Position numbers and translations under genes: made by a program. A stretch of 64,000 bases of DNA. It comes from Trichothermofontia sp964536415. GTDB lineage: Bacteria > Cyanobacteriota > Cyanobacteriia > B231. The notes beneath the pieces are model-generated. The model did not search any database and was not told the origin of the DNA. It saw only the letters and a list, made by a program, of their open reading frames with translations. This document shows, in pieces, positions 26,288 through 35,717 of this stretch. Each line of letters begins with the position of its first letter. Positions within the stretch are counted from its first letter, which is position 1. The stretch covers positions 1 through 64,000 of the forward strand of contig CAZHXN010000007.1 of assembly GCA_964536415.1 (NCBI GenBank). Direction: 5' to 3'.

Positions 26288-27034
26288 ATGTCTAACCCAT
26301 CTCTCCATACCGAATTTGTGACAGTTTCTAATGGGAACCTGGCGATTCAGTCCTATCTGGCCTTTCCCGAAACGGCGGGACCTTTCCCAGCGGTGATCGT
26401 CCTACAGGAAGTGTTTGGGGTCAACGCCCATATTCGTCAGGTCACGGAGCGGATCGCCCAGGCCGGATATGTCGCGATCGCGCCCGCCCTGTTCCAACGC
26501 ACTGCCCCCGGATTTGAGGTGGGCTACAGTGAGGCGGATTTGATCGAAGGGCGACGCCATAAAAACCAGACGCGGGCCTCGGAGCTATTGAGTGATATTC
26601 AAGCCACGATCACCTATCTGCAAGCACAGCCCTGGGTGAAGCCGGGGGGGATGGGGTGCGTTGGCTTTTGTTTTGGGGGGCATGTGGCCTACCTGGCGGC
26701 AACGCTACCGGCGATTCGGGCCACGGCCTCCTGCTACGGTGCGGGGATTACCACGATGACCCCTGGCGAGGAGGGACCGCCCACGATCGCGCGCACCCCC
26801 GACATCCACGGGACGATTTATGCTTTCTTTGGCATGGATGATCCCCTAATTCCAGCCGCAGAGGTAGACGCGATCGCCACTGCCCTCCAAACCCATCAGG
26901 TAGACCATCGGATCTTTCGGTTCGCTGGGGCCGGACATGGCTTTTGCTGCGATCAACGGCCTGACTATCGTCCTGAGGTAGCCGCCCAAACCTGGGAAGC
27001 CATCCTGGCTCTCTTTGCCGAGAAATTGGGCTAG
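26288..27034 (+). CDS. Dienelactone hydrolase family protein
   Basis: A 248-residue alpha/beta hydrolase. The nucleophile elbow carries Cys as in dienelactone hydrolases (GCVGFCFGGH). The acid is in FFGMDDPLIP and the histidine in FAGAGHGFCC. The N-terminal VIVLQEVFGVNAHIRQVTER is typical of the family. In cyanobacteria these enzymes are stand-alone and the natural substrate is not known. An ATG at 26267, 2 bases after the mazF stop, is an alternative start; 26288 is chosen because homologous sequence begins close to it. Confidence 0.88.
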   Translation: MSNPSLHTEFVTVSNGNLAIQSYLAFPETAGPFPAVIVLQEVFGVNAHIRQVTERIAQAGYVAIAPALFQRTAPGFEVGYSEADLIEGRRHKNQTRASELLSDIQATITYLQAQPWVKPGGMGCVGFCFGGHVAYLAATLPAIRATASCYGAGITTMTPGEEGPPTIARTPDIHGTIYAFFGMDDPLIPAAEVDAIATALQTHQVDHRIFRFAGAGHGFCCDQRPDYRPEVAAQTWEAILALFAEKLG

Positions 27035-27155
27035 GGGGCAATCTAAATCCAATCTTAAATCCGGGGCGTCGGCATCTCGCTGGCCATCCTCACGAGGGGT
27101 TGAGCGTGCTAGGCTGAGCCTCAAATTTCCTGTTGTGGACCGCTGGTACTGACGG

Positions 27156-27827
27156 ATGGTTATGGATGTGTCCCTTGCTGCCGAGACAACCCCTAGCTTT
27201 GTTTCTCCTCCCCTTATCCCCCTGAGCCATGCCACCTCTGCCCGAACTACCCCAGCCCGTTTGGGGGTAATGGCTTCCGGGAGTGGGACCAATTTTGAGG
27301 CCATGATGGCGGCGATCGCGGCGAAAGAACTCCATGCCGAAGTGCCGCTGCTGATCTATAACAACCCCGATGCCACGGTCACGGAGCGGGCTAAGCGGTG
27401 GGGTGTCCCGGCGGTTTTATTAAATCATCGCGAATTTTCCAGCCGCGAAAGCCTCGATCAAGCAATCGTTGCCGCCTTTCAGGCGCAGGGGGTCGAGTGG
27501 GTGATTATGGCCGGGTGGATGCGGATTATTACCCAGGTGTTGCTGGATGCATTCCCCGATCGCGTCCTCAATATCCATCCCAGCTTGTTACCCAGCTTCC
27601 CAGGGGTGCGGGCGGTGGAGCAAGCCCTAGCCGCCGGGGTCAAAGTGACGGGCTGTACGGTCCATCGGGCCTGTTTGGCAGTAGATAGTGGTCCCATTAT
27701 CATTCAGGCTGCCGTCCCCGTTTTACCCGACGATACCCCCGATCGCCTCCATGCCCGGATTCAGATCCAGGAACATCGCATCCTGCCCCAGGCGATCGCC
27801 CTGGTCACCGGCCAAATTCACCAGTAA
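27156..27827 (+). CDS. purN: Phosphoribosylglycinamide formyltransferase (GAR transformylase)
   Basis: A 223-residue folate-dependent formyltransferase for the third step of purine synthesis, adding a formyl group from 10-formyl-tetrahydrofolate to GAR. The phosphate-binding motif is VMASGSGTNFEAMM. The active-site region is LNIHPSLLPSFPGVRAVEQA, with the catalytic His, and CTVHRACLAVDSGPII carries the conserved Asp. A short N-terminal extension of about 35 residues precedes the core. Stand-alone gene. Confidence 0.95.
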   Translation: MVMDVSLAAETTPSFVSPPLIPLSHATSARTTPARLGVMASGSGTNFEAMMAAIAAKELHAEVPLLIYNNPDATVTERAKRWGVPAVLLNHREFSSRESLDQAIVAAFQAQGVEWVIMAGWMRIITQVLLDAFPDRVLNIHPSLLPSFPGVRAVEQALAAGVKVTGCTVHRACLAVDSGPIIIQAAVPVLPDDTPDRLHARIQIQEHRILPQAIALVTGQIHQ

Positions 27828-27974
27828 AGTGCAAGCCTGACCCGCCATGCCTCTTCCCCCATCCAGACCACAATTCATGCCACACTGAAAGGGAATCGTC
27901 TAAGCTATCAACAGAATTGCGCTAACCTTAACTCTCAATCACTCTCTATTTTTCTACCGGATAACTCCTGAGCC

Positions 27975-28847
27975 GTGTCTAAGCGAACTTCCTTTCTGTC
28001 ATTGTTGCTAGCCTGGGGCCTCTGGGGCGTTGGCCAACCCGCCCTCGCGCAGGCCCTCGTGCCCGTCACGCCTACCCTCGATGCGACCCAATTGGAGCAG
28101 CATGGACTTGGCTTGGCGCGAGAGGCTGCCCAACTTGCCCAATTTCAGCAGATTGAACTGGCTCTCCCGCGTGCCCAGTTAGCCGCCCAACTGGTGCCCC
28201 AAAATGCCCAGGTCCTAGCCCTATTAGGGAGTTTGTATATTCAATCCCAGGCATTGGATAAAGGGATTGCTGCCTTGTATGAAGCCCAAAAGTTGGAACC
28301 CACGGAAACTTCTGTCCTATTTGCCCTGGGGTCTGCTTATTTCCAAAAAGGAGATTATCAAAACTCGGTGAAATACCTGCGCCAGGGTCTCAATCTGCGC
28401 CCAGAGTTGGCAGGAGCCTGGTTTGATCTGGGCAATGCGTATTACAAGCTGAATCGCTTTGCCGATGCGATTAAGCAGTATGAAACAGCCGTCCAGAAAG
28501 ATGAAAAGTTCTGGCCCGCGATTAATAATATTGGCCTGATTTTGTACGAACAAAACAATGTAGAGGAAGCGATCGCGAAGTGGCAGCAGGCCATTGCCCT
28601 AGACAGCAAGGCTGCGGAACCCCGCTTGGCCCTAGCCGTTGCTTTTTACGCCAAGGGCGATCGGGAAAAAGGCATTGCTCTAGGAGAAGCCGCTCTCAAA
28701 ATGGATGGTCGCTATGGTGACCCGGATTTTCTGGTAGAGAACCTTTGGGGAAACCGGCTGATGGAGGATACTCGCAAGTTCCTGGCCAGTCCACGTATTC
28801 AAGCCACGGTTGCCCAAAGTGAACTGATTGAGATGACGGCCCCCTAG
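27975..28847 (+). CDS. TPR-repeat periplasmic or exported protein
   Basis: A 290-residue protein with an N-terminal signal peptide (SLLLAWGLWGVGQPALA then QA) and about five tetratricopeptide repeats between residues 60 and 250. Repeats are easily seen in VLFALGSAYFQKGDYQNSVK, AWFDLGNAYYKLNRFADAIK and AINNIGLILYEQNNVEEAIA. It likely serves as a protein-protein scaffold outside the plasma membrane. The start is GTG at 27975, the only in-frame codon that gives a complete signal peptide. mtnA follows after 35 bases. Confidence 0.88.
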   Translation: MSKRTSFLSLLLAWGLWGVGQPALAQALVPVTPTLDATQLEQHGLGLAREAAQLAQFQQIELALPRAQLAAQLVPQNAQVLALLGSLYIQSQALDKGIAALYEAQKLEPTETSVLFALGSAYFQKGDYQNSVKYLRQGLNLRPELAGAWFDLGNAYYKLNRFADAIKQYETAVQKDEKFWPAINNIGLILYEQNNVEEAIAKWQQAIALDSKAAEPRLALAVAFYAKGDREKGIALGEAALKMDGRYGDPDFLVENLWGNRLMEDTRKFLASPRIQATVAQSELIEMTAP

Positions 28848-28882
28848 TCGGGGCAGGTTTCAAACCCGCCCTCACCTGGCCT

Positions 28883-29983
28883 ATGTCGATATCTCAACCG
28901 CGCAGTCAAGATCCTATGTTACTTTCCCATCAGATTTACCCCGTGATTTGGCAGGACCCGCATGTCTTGCTGGTTGATCAAACCCGGCTTCCCCAGGAGT
29001 ATGCGGTACTCGAAGTCAGTCGTCTCGAGGATATGGCCCACGCCATTAAGACGATGATTGTCCGGGGTGCGCCGGCGATCGGGGTGGCGGCGGCCTATGG
29101 GATGTATCTGGGGGCACGAGAGATTGAAACGAACGATCGCGAGACGTTTCTGGTAGCCCTAGAAGCGGTGGCCCACACCCTGGAGACGACGCGCCCGACA
29201 GCGGTGAATTTGTTCTGGGCGATCACCCGCATGTTGAAAACTGCCCGCCAAACGCTGGGGTCGGTGGACACCCTCAAGCAGGCGTTATTGGAAACTGCTC
29301 AAGCTATCCAGGCGGAAGATTTGCAGACCTGTCAGGCGATCGGAGCGGCAGGCTTACAAGCCTTGCCCAAAGAGCCTGACCAATTGCGCCTGTTGACCCA
29401 TTGTAATGCAGGTGCCCTGGCCACAGCGGGCTATGGCACAGCTCTGGGGGTGGTGCGATCAGCGTGGCAGGCGGGACGGCTTGCACGGGTCTATGCCGAT
29501 GAAACGCGGCCCCGTTTGCAAGGTGCCCGCTTAACCACGTGGGAGTGTGTCCATGAGGGGATTCCCGTCACCCTAATTACGGACAACATGGCCGCCCACT
29601 GTATGCAGAAGGGTCTGATTGATGCAGTGGTGGTGGGGGCCGATCGCATTGCGGCGAATGGGGATACCGCCAATAAGATTGGTACCTACGCCGTAGCCCT
29701 GGCTGCTAAGGCCCATAACATTCCTTTTTTTGTCGCCGCTCCTGTCTCAACGATCGATTTTGCGTTAATGGAGGGTAGCCAGATCCCGATCGAAGAACGG
29801 GACAGCGAGGAAGTCTCACTGATCGGTGACACGCGGATCTGTCCTCCCGGTGTTGAGTTCTATAATCCTGCCTTTGATGTCACCCCCGCCCAGTTCATTA
29901 CGGCCATTATTACTGAACATGGAGCCTTCAACCCCAATGAGCTAGAAGCCCAACTGCATGACCTTAAGGTGTTGCCTTCTTAG
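28883..29983 (+). CDS. mtnA: S-methyl-5-thioribose-1-phosphate isomerase
   Basis: A 366-residue MtnA enzyme of the methionine salvage pathway, converting methylthioribose-1-phosphate to methylthioribulose-1-phosphate. Motifs are VRGAPAIGVAAAYGMYLGAR, LTHCNAGALATAGYGTALGV with the catalytic Cys, and VVVGADRIAANGDTANKIGT with the catalytic Asp. The related eIF2B-like enzymes share this fold, but the residues match MtnA. Stand-alone copy; no other mtn gene is in the window. Confidence 0.95.
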   Translation: MSISQPRSQDPMLLSHQIYPVIWQDPHVLLVDQTRLPQEYAVLEVSRLEDMAHAIKTMIVRGAPAIGVAAAYGMYLGAREIETNDRETFLVALEAVAHTLETTRPTAVNLFWAITRMLKTARQTLGSVDTLKQALLETAQAIQAEDLQTCQAIGAAGLQALPKEPDQLRLLTHCNAGALATAGYGTALGVVRSAWQAGRLARVYADETRPRLQGARLTTWECVHEGIPVTLITDNMAAHCMQKGLIDAVVVGADRIAANGDTANKIGTYAVALAAKAHNIPFFVAAPVSTIDFALMEGSQIPIEERDSEEVSLIGDTRICPPGVEFYNPAFDVTPAQFITAIITEHGAFNPNELEAQLHDLKVLPS

Positions 29984-29988
29984 ATCGC

Positions 29989-31182
29989 CTAGAGGGAATA
30001 AACCTCCGGCCATACCGGCATCTGCCCCCGCCACTGGCATTCCTCCAGATGGGCTGCCAACGCTTCCGCACTGGGACGCACCTCGGTATCGGTTGGGAAG
30101 GTCACCTTGCGACCATCGAGCTTCGCGTAGATTGTCTGGGCCAACCACGGTGCAATCAGTACCGTTGAGGTAGACGGATCGATCGCCAGCAAATGCAGGT
30201 CAAACAACACATGCAAATCCGCCCGTAACAGCAGGCAATTGGTGGGGTGATTCGTCTTCTTGCCAGCGTAGGGGAGAATATAGGCTACCTCCAACACCTG
30301 TACTGCCGTACAACCTGACACCACACAGCGTTGCTGATAGGCATCCAACAGTTTTTGGCGCAGTTGGGTATGCCCTTTACGCAATAGCAACGATCGCAAA
30401 ATTCGCCCCCGGCCCTCCTCATGATTATCGGGTTGGAACAGGTTAATCGCATCGGCCTGGAGGAACGCTGTCCACTCAGCCTCTATAGTTAACTCTTCTG
30501 CCGCCTTTGGGGCAAGCAGGCGGGCGACTGCCGGTACAACGATCGTGGCCTCAGCCGCAACCGCAGGCACCTCACCAGTTACCACCCCATTGGTGACTGG
30601 CGGTAATTCAGACAAGACCTCCTCATCGGACATGGGTAAGTAAATGGAGGGCTTGCGCACCCGTGCCAACAGTTGGGCACGGTCGGCCTCACTGGGTAAA
30701 ATTGCATCGGTCAAGTCTGCTTCCTCTAACTCGGCTCCAGTCAGATCTGCCGCTTGCAAGATGGCTCCCCGCAAATCCGCCCTCTTCAGATTGGTTCCTC
30801 TAAGACTTGCCCCCGTCAAGTCTGCGGCCCGCAAATCCGCCCCACACAGGGATGCCTCATCGAGGATGGCATAGCTCAGATCCGCCGTGTTTAAGCTAGC
30901 GCCGCAGAACATCCCCCGCGTACAATCCGCCCGGTAAAGTTGAGCAGCCCGCAAATCAGCCCCAATCAAATTGACTCGCTGCAAATTGGCCTGGGTGAGA
31001 TTGGTTTGCCACAACTCCGCCCCGATCAGTTGGGCCTGGGTTAGGTTGGCCCGTTCTAGCTGTGCCCCACGCAGATCAATAAACTCCAGACTGGCACCGG
31101 CTAGGTCAGCCCGCAGCAGCTCAACCTGTTGAAAATCGCGCTGACCTCGACGATAGCGCCGGAGTAGTTCTCTCACTTTCAT
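29989..31182 (-). CDS. Pentapeptide-repeat protein with C-terminal HNH endonuclease-like domain
   Basis: A 397-residue two-part protein. Residues about 20-170 are pentapeptide repeats of the A(D/N)LxxA type (ADLRAAQLYRADC, ANLTQAQLIGAELWQ), which form a right-handed beta-helix. Residues about 280-370 follow an HNH_2 domain: CVVSGCTAVQVLEVAYILPY, NHPTNCLLLRADLHVLFDLH. The first histidine of the HNH triad (normally AAHI) is replaced by Tyr (VAYI), so nuclease activity is doubtful. The start at 31182 is preferred over 31275 because it has a strong GGGGGA ribosome-binding site and starts MKVRELLRRYRRGQRDF, as family members do. It ends 5 bases from the convergent mtnA gene. Function unknown. Confidence 0.8.
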   Translation of the reverse strand: MKVRELLRRYRRGQRDFQQVELLRADLAGASLEFIDLRGAQLERANLTQAQLIGAELWQTNLTQANLQRVNLIGADLRAAQLYRADCTRGMFCGASLNTADLSYAILDEASLCGADLRAADLTGASLRGTNLKRADLRGAILQAADLTGAELEEADLTDAILPSEADRAQLLARVRKPSIYLPMSDEEVLSELPPVTNGVVTGEVPAVAAEATIVVPAVARLLAPKAAEELTIEAEWTAFLQADAINLFQPDNHEEGRGRILRSLLLRKGHTQLRQKLLDAYQQRCVVSGCTAVQVLEVAYILPYAGKKTNHPTNCLLLRADLHVLFDLHLLAIDPSTSTVLIAPWLAQTIYAKLDGRKVTFPTDTEVRPSAEALAAHLEECQWRGQMPVWPEVYSL

Positions 31183-31689
31183 CGATGCATTCCCCCTTCC
31201 CAGTGAACCTGTGCTGCCCTCGACACTAGCCAGACTCAAAGACTGTGATATCCCCTGTGGCCTGATCATGGCCATTTCAAGGGGGTCATTTATTTTTATT
31301 CAGGCAAAATAGTCTTGATCCGGGTAATTCAACCCTCCCCAATCTCCCCCTGTTATTGTGCCAATGCGCCTGCAATTGGGGGTCTCTGTGGCACAAATTG
31401 CCCAACAGACGGGAATTGCACTGGAGACAGTCCAGCGGGGGGCTGACCAACGGTCGTGATCGACAGCTACCCCCGCTCACACCGGTAAATCGCACCGAGA
31501 TCGCACACCGATCAAGAAGATCGCACACCGATCAAGATCGGCAGGCCCTGATCCTACCGGGTGACCGTAGCCCGCTTAGCCAACCCTAGGGAGTAGATAC
31601 CAACCGACCCGACCTAGATGTTGTATATTTCTGAAGAGACTTAAATTTTTGTTTACCTTTTCGCCCCAGGAGCCTGGTTACTAACCTTC
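31183..31689. other. Gap upstream of aar, with a helix-turn-helix-like remnant
   Basis: The position where ado (aldehyde deformylating oxygenase) normally lies in cyanobacteria; no trace of it is seen. A 31-codon open stretch at 31364-31459 on the plus strand encodes a helix-turn-helix-like sequence (GVSVAQIAQQTGIALETVQR) and then stops. It looks like a fragment of a larger, decayed gene. A perfect 20-bp tandem duplication follows at 31498-31537. Confidence 0.5.
31498..31537. repeat. 20-bp perfect tandem duplication
   Basis: Two identical head-to-tail units, 31498-31517 and 31518-31537, each beginning AGATCGCACACCGATCAAGA. A related partial unit (CGCACCGAGATCGCAC) precedes them. Probably slippage in non-coding DNA. 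Confidence 0.9.
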
Positions 31690-32715
31690 ATGTTTGGTCT
31701 TATTGGTCACCTTACCAGTCTAGAACATGCGCAATCCGTCGCACGGGAGCTGGGCTATCCGGAATACGCCGATCAAGGGTTAGATTTTTGGTGTGCCGCC
31801 CCACCCCAGATTGTCGATACCATCCATGTTAAAAGCATTACGGGCCAGGAAATCGAAGGGTGCTATGTGGAATCGTGTTTTCTGCCGGAAATGCTGGCTA
31901 ACCGTCGTATTAAGGCTGCCATCCGCAAAATCCTGAATGCGATGGCCCATGCCCAAAAAGCCGGGATCAACATTACGGCGCTGGGAGGCTTCTCGTCGAT
32001 CGTCTTCGAGAACTTTAACCTCGGCCAGATGAGCCAAGTTCGTAACGTTACCCTGGAGTTTGAACGGTTCACCACCGGGAACACCCATACTGCCTATATC
32101 ATCTGTCGCCAGGTGGAGGCCGCCGCGCCCCGTTTGGGCATCGACCTCTCGAAAGCCACGATCGCGGTCTGTGGGGCAACCGGGGATATCGGCAGCGCTG
32201 TGTGTCGCTGGCTGAATACTCAGATGGATGTAGCCGAATTGCTACTGGTGGCTCGGGATCAGGAGCGGTTGACGGCACTTCAGGCCGAATTGGGACGGGG
32301 TAAAATTTTGGGACTCGACGAAGCGCTCCCGCTGGCCGATGTGATTGTCTGGGTGGCCAGTATGCCCAAAGGCATTGAACTGAATCCCGATCGCCTCAAG
32401 CAGCCCTGTCTCTTGATCGATGGTGGCTATCCCAAAAACCTAGCGGGTCAGGTACAGCACCCCGGTATTCACGTGCTCAATGGCGGTATCGTGGAGCACT
32501 CGTTGGATATTGATTGGCATATTATGAATATTGTCAAGATGGATATTCCCGCCCGTCAGTTGTTTGCGTGTTTTGCGGAGTCGATGTTGCTGGAATTTGA
32601 GAAATGGTATACTAACTTTTCCTGGGGACGCAACCAGATTACTGTTGAGAAAATGCAGCAAATTGGGCAGCTTTCAGTGAAACATGGTTTCCGCCCTTTA
32701 CTGACTTTAAATTAG
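31690..32715 (+). CDS. aar: Long-chain acyl-[ACP] reductase (aldehyde-forming)
   Basis: A 341-residue cyanobacterial acyl-ACP reductase. It reduces fatty acyl-ACP with NADPH to the fatty aldehyde, the first step of alkane formation. The N-terminus MFGLIGHLTSLEHAQ is characteristic. The NADPH-binding loop is TIAVCGATGDIGSAV near residue 160. The catalytic cysteine that carries the acyl thioester is Cys294, in RQLFACFAE, at the same position as in Synechococcus elongatus. Full length. The usual partner ado is not upstream; instead there is a gap and a pentapeptide gene. Downstream, a GT2 and a GT-C-like gene separate aar from accA, which normally follows directly. Confidence 0.96.
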   Translation: MFGLIGHLTSLEHAQSVARELGYPEYADQGLDFWCAAPPQIVDTIHVKSITGQEIEGCYVESCFLPEMLANRRIKAAIRKILNAMAHAQKAGINITALGGFSSIVFENFNLGQMSQVRNVTLEFERFTTGNTHTAYIICRQVEAAAPRLGIDLSKATIAVCGATGDIGSAVCRWLNTQMDVAELLLVARDQERLTALQAELGRGKILGLDEALPLADVIVWVASMPKGIELNPDRLKQPCLLIDGGYPKNLAGQVQHPGIHVLNGGIVEHSLDIDWHIMNIVKMDIPARQLFACFAESMLLEFEKWYTNFSWGRNQITVEKMQQIGQLSVKHGFRPLLTLN

Positions 32716-32769
32716 CGTTTAGGATAAACGGAGCAATTGCAGTCGTTGTCTATCCAGGGTCAGAGACCG

Positions 32770-33459
32770 ATGAAACTCTCCGTTGTCATTCCCTGCTATA
32801 ACGAACTCGGTACCATCTCCCAGGTTATTGCTGCGGTCAAGGCATCTCCCATTGCTGATAAGGAGATTATCGTGGTGGATGATGCTTCCAGTGATGGGAC
32901 TCGCCAATATCTGCAAGAGCACCTGGAGTCCCAGGTCGATCGCGTCATCTACCATGCCCAAAATGCAGGGAAAGGGGCCGCTCTCCGGAGTGGCTTTGCT
33001 ACGGCTACAGGGGATATTGTCATCGTGCAGGATGCGGACCTAGAGTATGATCCCCAGGAATATCCGATCATGATTAAGCCGATTCTGGATAATAAGGCTG
33101 ATGTGGTCTTTGGCTCCCGGTTTGTGGGCAGTCAGCCCCACCGGGTCGTGTATTACTGGCACATGGTCGGCAATCAGTTTTTAACGACCCTTTCCAATAT
33201 GCTGACCAATATTAACCTGACCGATATGGAAACCTGCTATAAGGCATTCCGACGCGAGATTATCCAGTCGATCAAAATTGAAGAAAATCGGTTTGGCTTT
33301 GAACCGGAAATTACGGCTAAGGTGGCGAAACTGGATTGTCGCATTTATGAAGTGGGTATTTCCTATTATGGGCGTACCTACAAGGAAGGTAAGAAAATTG
33401 GCTGGCGTGATGGCTTTCGGGCGATTTTCTGCATTCTTAAATATAATCTTTTTCGCTAG
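32770..33459 (+). CDS. GT2 family glycosyltransferase (dolichol-/polyprenyl-phosphate sugar synthase type)
   Basis: A 229-residue soluble glycosyltransferase. The GT-A fold is shown by MKLSVVIPCYNELGTI, EIIVVDDASSDGTR and the metal-binding VQDADLEYDPQEY. NAGKGAALRSGFATATGD and VVFGSRFVGSQPHRVVYYWH match the dolichol-phosphate mannose synthase-like group. It lacks the C-terminal membrane helices of the larger members. It probably loads a sugar from a nucleotide donor onto undecaprenyl phosphate. The ATG at 32770 is chosen because the upstream start at 32737 would be TTG. The adjacent membrane protein, 13 bases downstream, is the likely user of the lipid-linked sugar. Confidence 0.88.
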   Translation: MKLSVVIPCYNELGTISQVIAAVKASPIADKEIIVVDDASSDGTRQYLQEHLESQVDRVIYHAQNAGKGAALRSGFATATGDIVIVQDADLEYDPQEYPIMIKPILDNKADVVFGSRFVGSQPHRVVYYWHMVGNQFLTTLSNMLTNINLTDMETCYKAFRREIIQSIKIEENRFGFEPEITAKVAKLDCRIYEVGISYYGRTYKEGKKIGWRDGFRAIFCILKYNLFR

Positions 33460-33472
33460 GGTTTTCTAGACC

Positions 33473-35716
33473 ATGATTCCCACCTGGAAACAGGCGAAAC
33501 ACTGGTGTTTGCAACAAGAGCTAGGGATTAGTAGCGTCTGCATTTTTGTGGCGTGTTTGTTCATTTATTGGCATAGCGATCGCCAAATTGGGTCTGGGGA
33601 CACGGTACCGAACACGCTGATAGCCTTTAACTGGCTAAAAAATGGGATTCTGCATTTCGATAACTTCCGGGATAGTTATTTTTTCGATCGCGGAAATGTT
33701 TACTTTTTTGTGGAAGCCGCTAACGGCCACCTCACGTCCTTATACCCGATCGGCCCTGCGATCGTGGCCTTTCCCCTCTATGTTCTATTTTTTCTATGGC
33801 TGGAGTTTAAGGCTATCCTCAAAGCCTGGATCTTGGGCTACTACATTGATCCGCTACAGATTACTGAGCTTGCTTTTGACGAGCGTCGTCTCGTTTATGA
33901 ACATTTAGCTGCGGCGATTTTAACGGCTTTTTCAGTTGTTATTTTCTACCAGATTCTACGACTAAAATTCAGTCCCTCAGTCGCTCTTATCGGCAGTTTT
34001 GTCTTTGGCATAGCAACCAATACCTGGGTCACTAATTCCCAGGGGTTGTGGCAACACACGATTGCCAACCTCTTGATTGTGGGCATCATGTTGTGTCTTT
34101 TCAAGGCCAATCGGCTACCCAGTGCCCCTGTTCAAAACAGGCTGATCGGCATCACGGGGGTCTTGTGTGGCCTGCTGCCAGGGGTCCGCCCTACCAGTAC
34201 CCTGTTCGCGATCGCCGTCACACTTTACGTGCTCTACCATTACCGCTGGCGATCGTTCTATTTCTTCCTGGGTACGCTTTCCTGCCTGCTAAGTGCGGCT
34301 TGGAATCTTTATTATTTTCACAACCCTTTTGGCGGCTATGCCACGGAAATTGAGAGTCCCTATCGATGGACCATCGCTCAAGGTTGGGAAGGCTTTAGGG
34401 GCTTGTTGTTTAGCCCCAGCCGAGGATTATTGATTTATTCGCCGATCATGATCTTGGCCCTACCGGGTGCTTATCAAGTGTCTCGACGGCGGGCCTGTCG
34501 GGATGAGCAGTTAGTCTTAGCCTTGTTGGGCGCAGCGATCGTCCTGTTTCTCACCTACTGTTTTTATATTATCTGGTGGGCAGGCTTCGCCTTTGGTCCC
34601 CGTTTTATGGTGGATTTGTTGCCGATTCTGGCTTACCTCATCGCCCAAGCCTGGGACTGGTTGCTGCGGCTATTAACCTTACCCCGGTATCGTCTGGCCA
34701 GCGCGGCTACCCTCGCTGCTGGTTTGGGGTTAACCCTACTTACCAGTGGGGTGCAGGCGATCGGAGCCTTTGGAGAAGCCAACTGGGATGCGGTGCCCCT
34801 CTCAGTCGATCAGCACACCGATCGCCTGTGGGATTGGCGCGATTCCCAACTCCGGCGCGAAGCCAGCAACATTTACTTCCGAATTGTGCCGCCCCTACCG
34901 GCTCCCGATCGCTACTTAGCCCAGTTGCAAGGCCAACTGCTGCGTCTCAACGATTCAGCCGGTCACTCCCTCCCCTCCCCCCTACACCTGGACATCAATC
35001 AGCGCCTCCTCCTGCAAGCGGACCTAGAAAATACCGGACAATCCCCCTGGTTTGGCTACGAAACGGGACGGACCGTAGGCCGCACCAAACTCCGGGTACA
35101 GTTCTACCCCGATGCTAGCCGCACCCCCGTTCCCCTCGTGAATAATTACCTTTACCTACGCTCCACCGCCCCGCACGGCCAGCCGACCTCAGCGATCGGC
35201 CTCATTCAAACCCCCGTTACCCCTGGTTCCTATCGCCTCGTTTTAGATCTGGTAGTGGAAGCCCCCTACAACGAAGTGCTACGCAGCTACCCCCTCGCCT
35301 ACGAATTACCCGTGCGGGTTGAGCAGACGATCTACGCCCATGAAATCACCGTTCGCGATCCCCTGCCGACAGCATGGCCCACAGCCCAAACGATTATCTT
35401 GCCCCTCACCCTCAAAAATACCAGCAACTTCACCTGGGATTCAGCGCAGGTCCCGCCTGTCTTCGTCGCCTACCACTGGTTACACCCCGACGGTCGCGTT
35501 GCCATTCAAGAAGGTGAACGTACCCCTTTCCCCACTGCCGTCGCCCCCGGTGAAACCACATTGCTTACGGCCCGCATCCTCACCCCCCCGCGTCCTGGCA
35601 ACTATATTTTGCAGCTTACGCTTGTGCAAGAGAACGTCGCCTGGTTTGATCAAAAAGGTGCCCAACCGCTGGCGCTACCACTCAGGATCGAGAACTCAGT
35701 GAGGAGTGAGGAGTGA
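33473..35716 (+). CDS. GT-C-like membrane glycosyltransferase (polyprenyl-phosphate-sugar dependent)
   Basis: A 747-residue protein with about ten membrane helices in the first 440 residues and a large exported C-terminal domain. The first loop after helix 1 carries the acidic residue typical of GT-C enzymes (GSGDTVPNTLIAFNWLKNG). The C-terminal domain (about 480-745) is beta-rich and resembles repeated Ig-like modules (LLLQADLENTGQSPWFGYE, LPLTLKNTSNFTWDSAQVPP). It likely moves sugars from the lipid carrier made by the neighbouring GT2 to an extracytoplasmic acceptor. The acceptor cannot be predicted. Its 3' end overlaps a GTGAGGA tandem repeat at 35698-35717. Confidence 0.75.
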   Translation: MIPTWKQAKHWCLQQELGISSVCIFVACLFIYWHSDRQIGSGDTVPNTLIAFNWLKNGILHFDNFRDSYFFDRGNVYFFVEAANGHLTSLYPIGPAIVAFPLYVLFFLWLEFKAILKAWILGYYIDPLQITELAFDERRLVYEHLAAAILTAFSVVIFYQILRLKFSPSVALIGSFVFGIATNTWVTNSQGLWQHTIANLLIVGIMLCLFKANRLPSAPVQNRLIGITGVLCGLLPGVRPTSTLFAIAVTLYVLYHYRWRSFYFFLGTLSCLLSAAWNLYYFHNPFGGYATEIESPYRWTIAQGWEGFRGLLFSPSRGLLIYSPIMILALPGAYQVSRRRACRDEQLVLALLGAAIVLFLTYCFYIIWWAGFAFGPRFMVDLLPILAYLIAQAWDWLLRLLTLPRYRLASAATLAAGLGLTLLTSGVQAIGAFGEANWDAVPLSVDQHTDRLWDWRDSQLRREASNIYFRIVPPLPAPDRYLAQLQGQLLRLNDSAGHSLPSPLHLDINQRLLLQADLENTGQSPWFGYETGRTVGRTKLRVQFYPDASRTPVPLVNNYLYLRSTAPHGQPTSAIGLIQTPVTPGSYRLVLDLVVEAPYNEVLRSYPLAYELPVRVEQTIYAHEITVRDPLPTAWPTAQTIILPLTLKNTSNFTWDSAQVPPVFVAYHWLHPDGRVAIQEGERTPFPTAVAPGETTLLTARILTPPRPGNYILQLTLVQENVAWFDQKGAQPLALPLRIENSVRSEE

Positions 35717-35717
35717 G
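35698..35717. repeat. Short GTGAGGA tandem repeat at the 3' end of the membrane glycosyltransferase gene
   Basis: The sequence reads GTGAGGAGTGAGGAGTGAGG across the stop codon. It adds the residues VRSEE at the C-terminus. Repeats of this kind are common in cyanobacterial intergenic DNA. A pyrimidine-rich stretch follows at about 35790-35836, upstream of accA. Confidence 0.8.
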
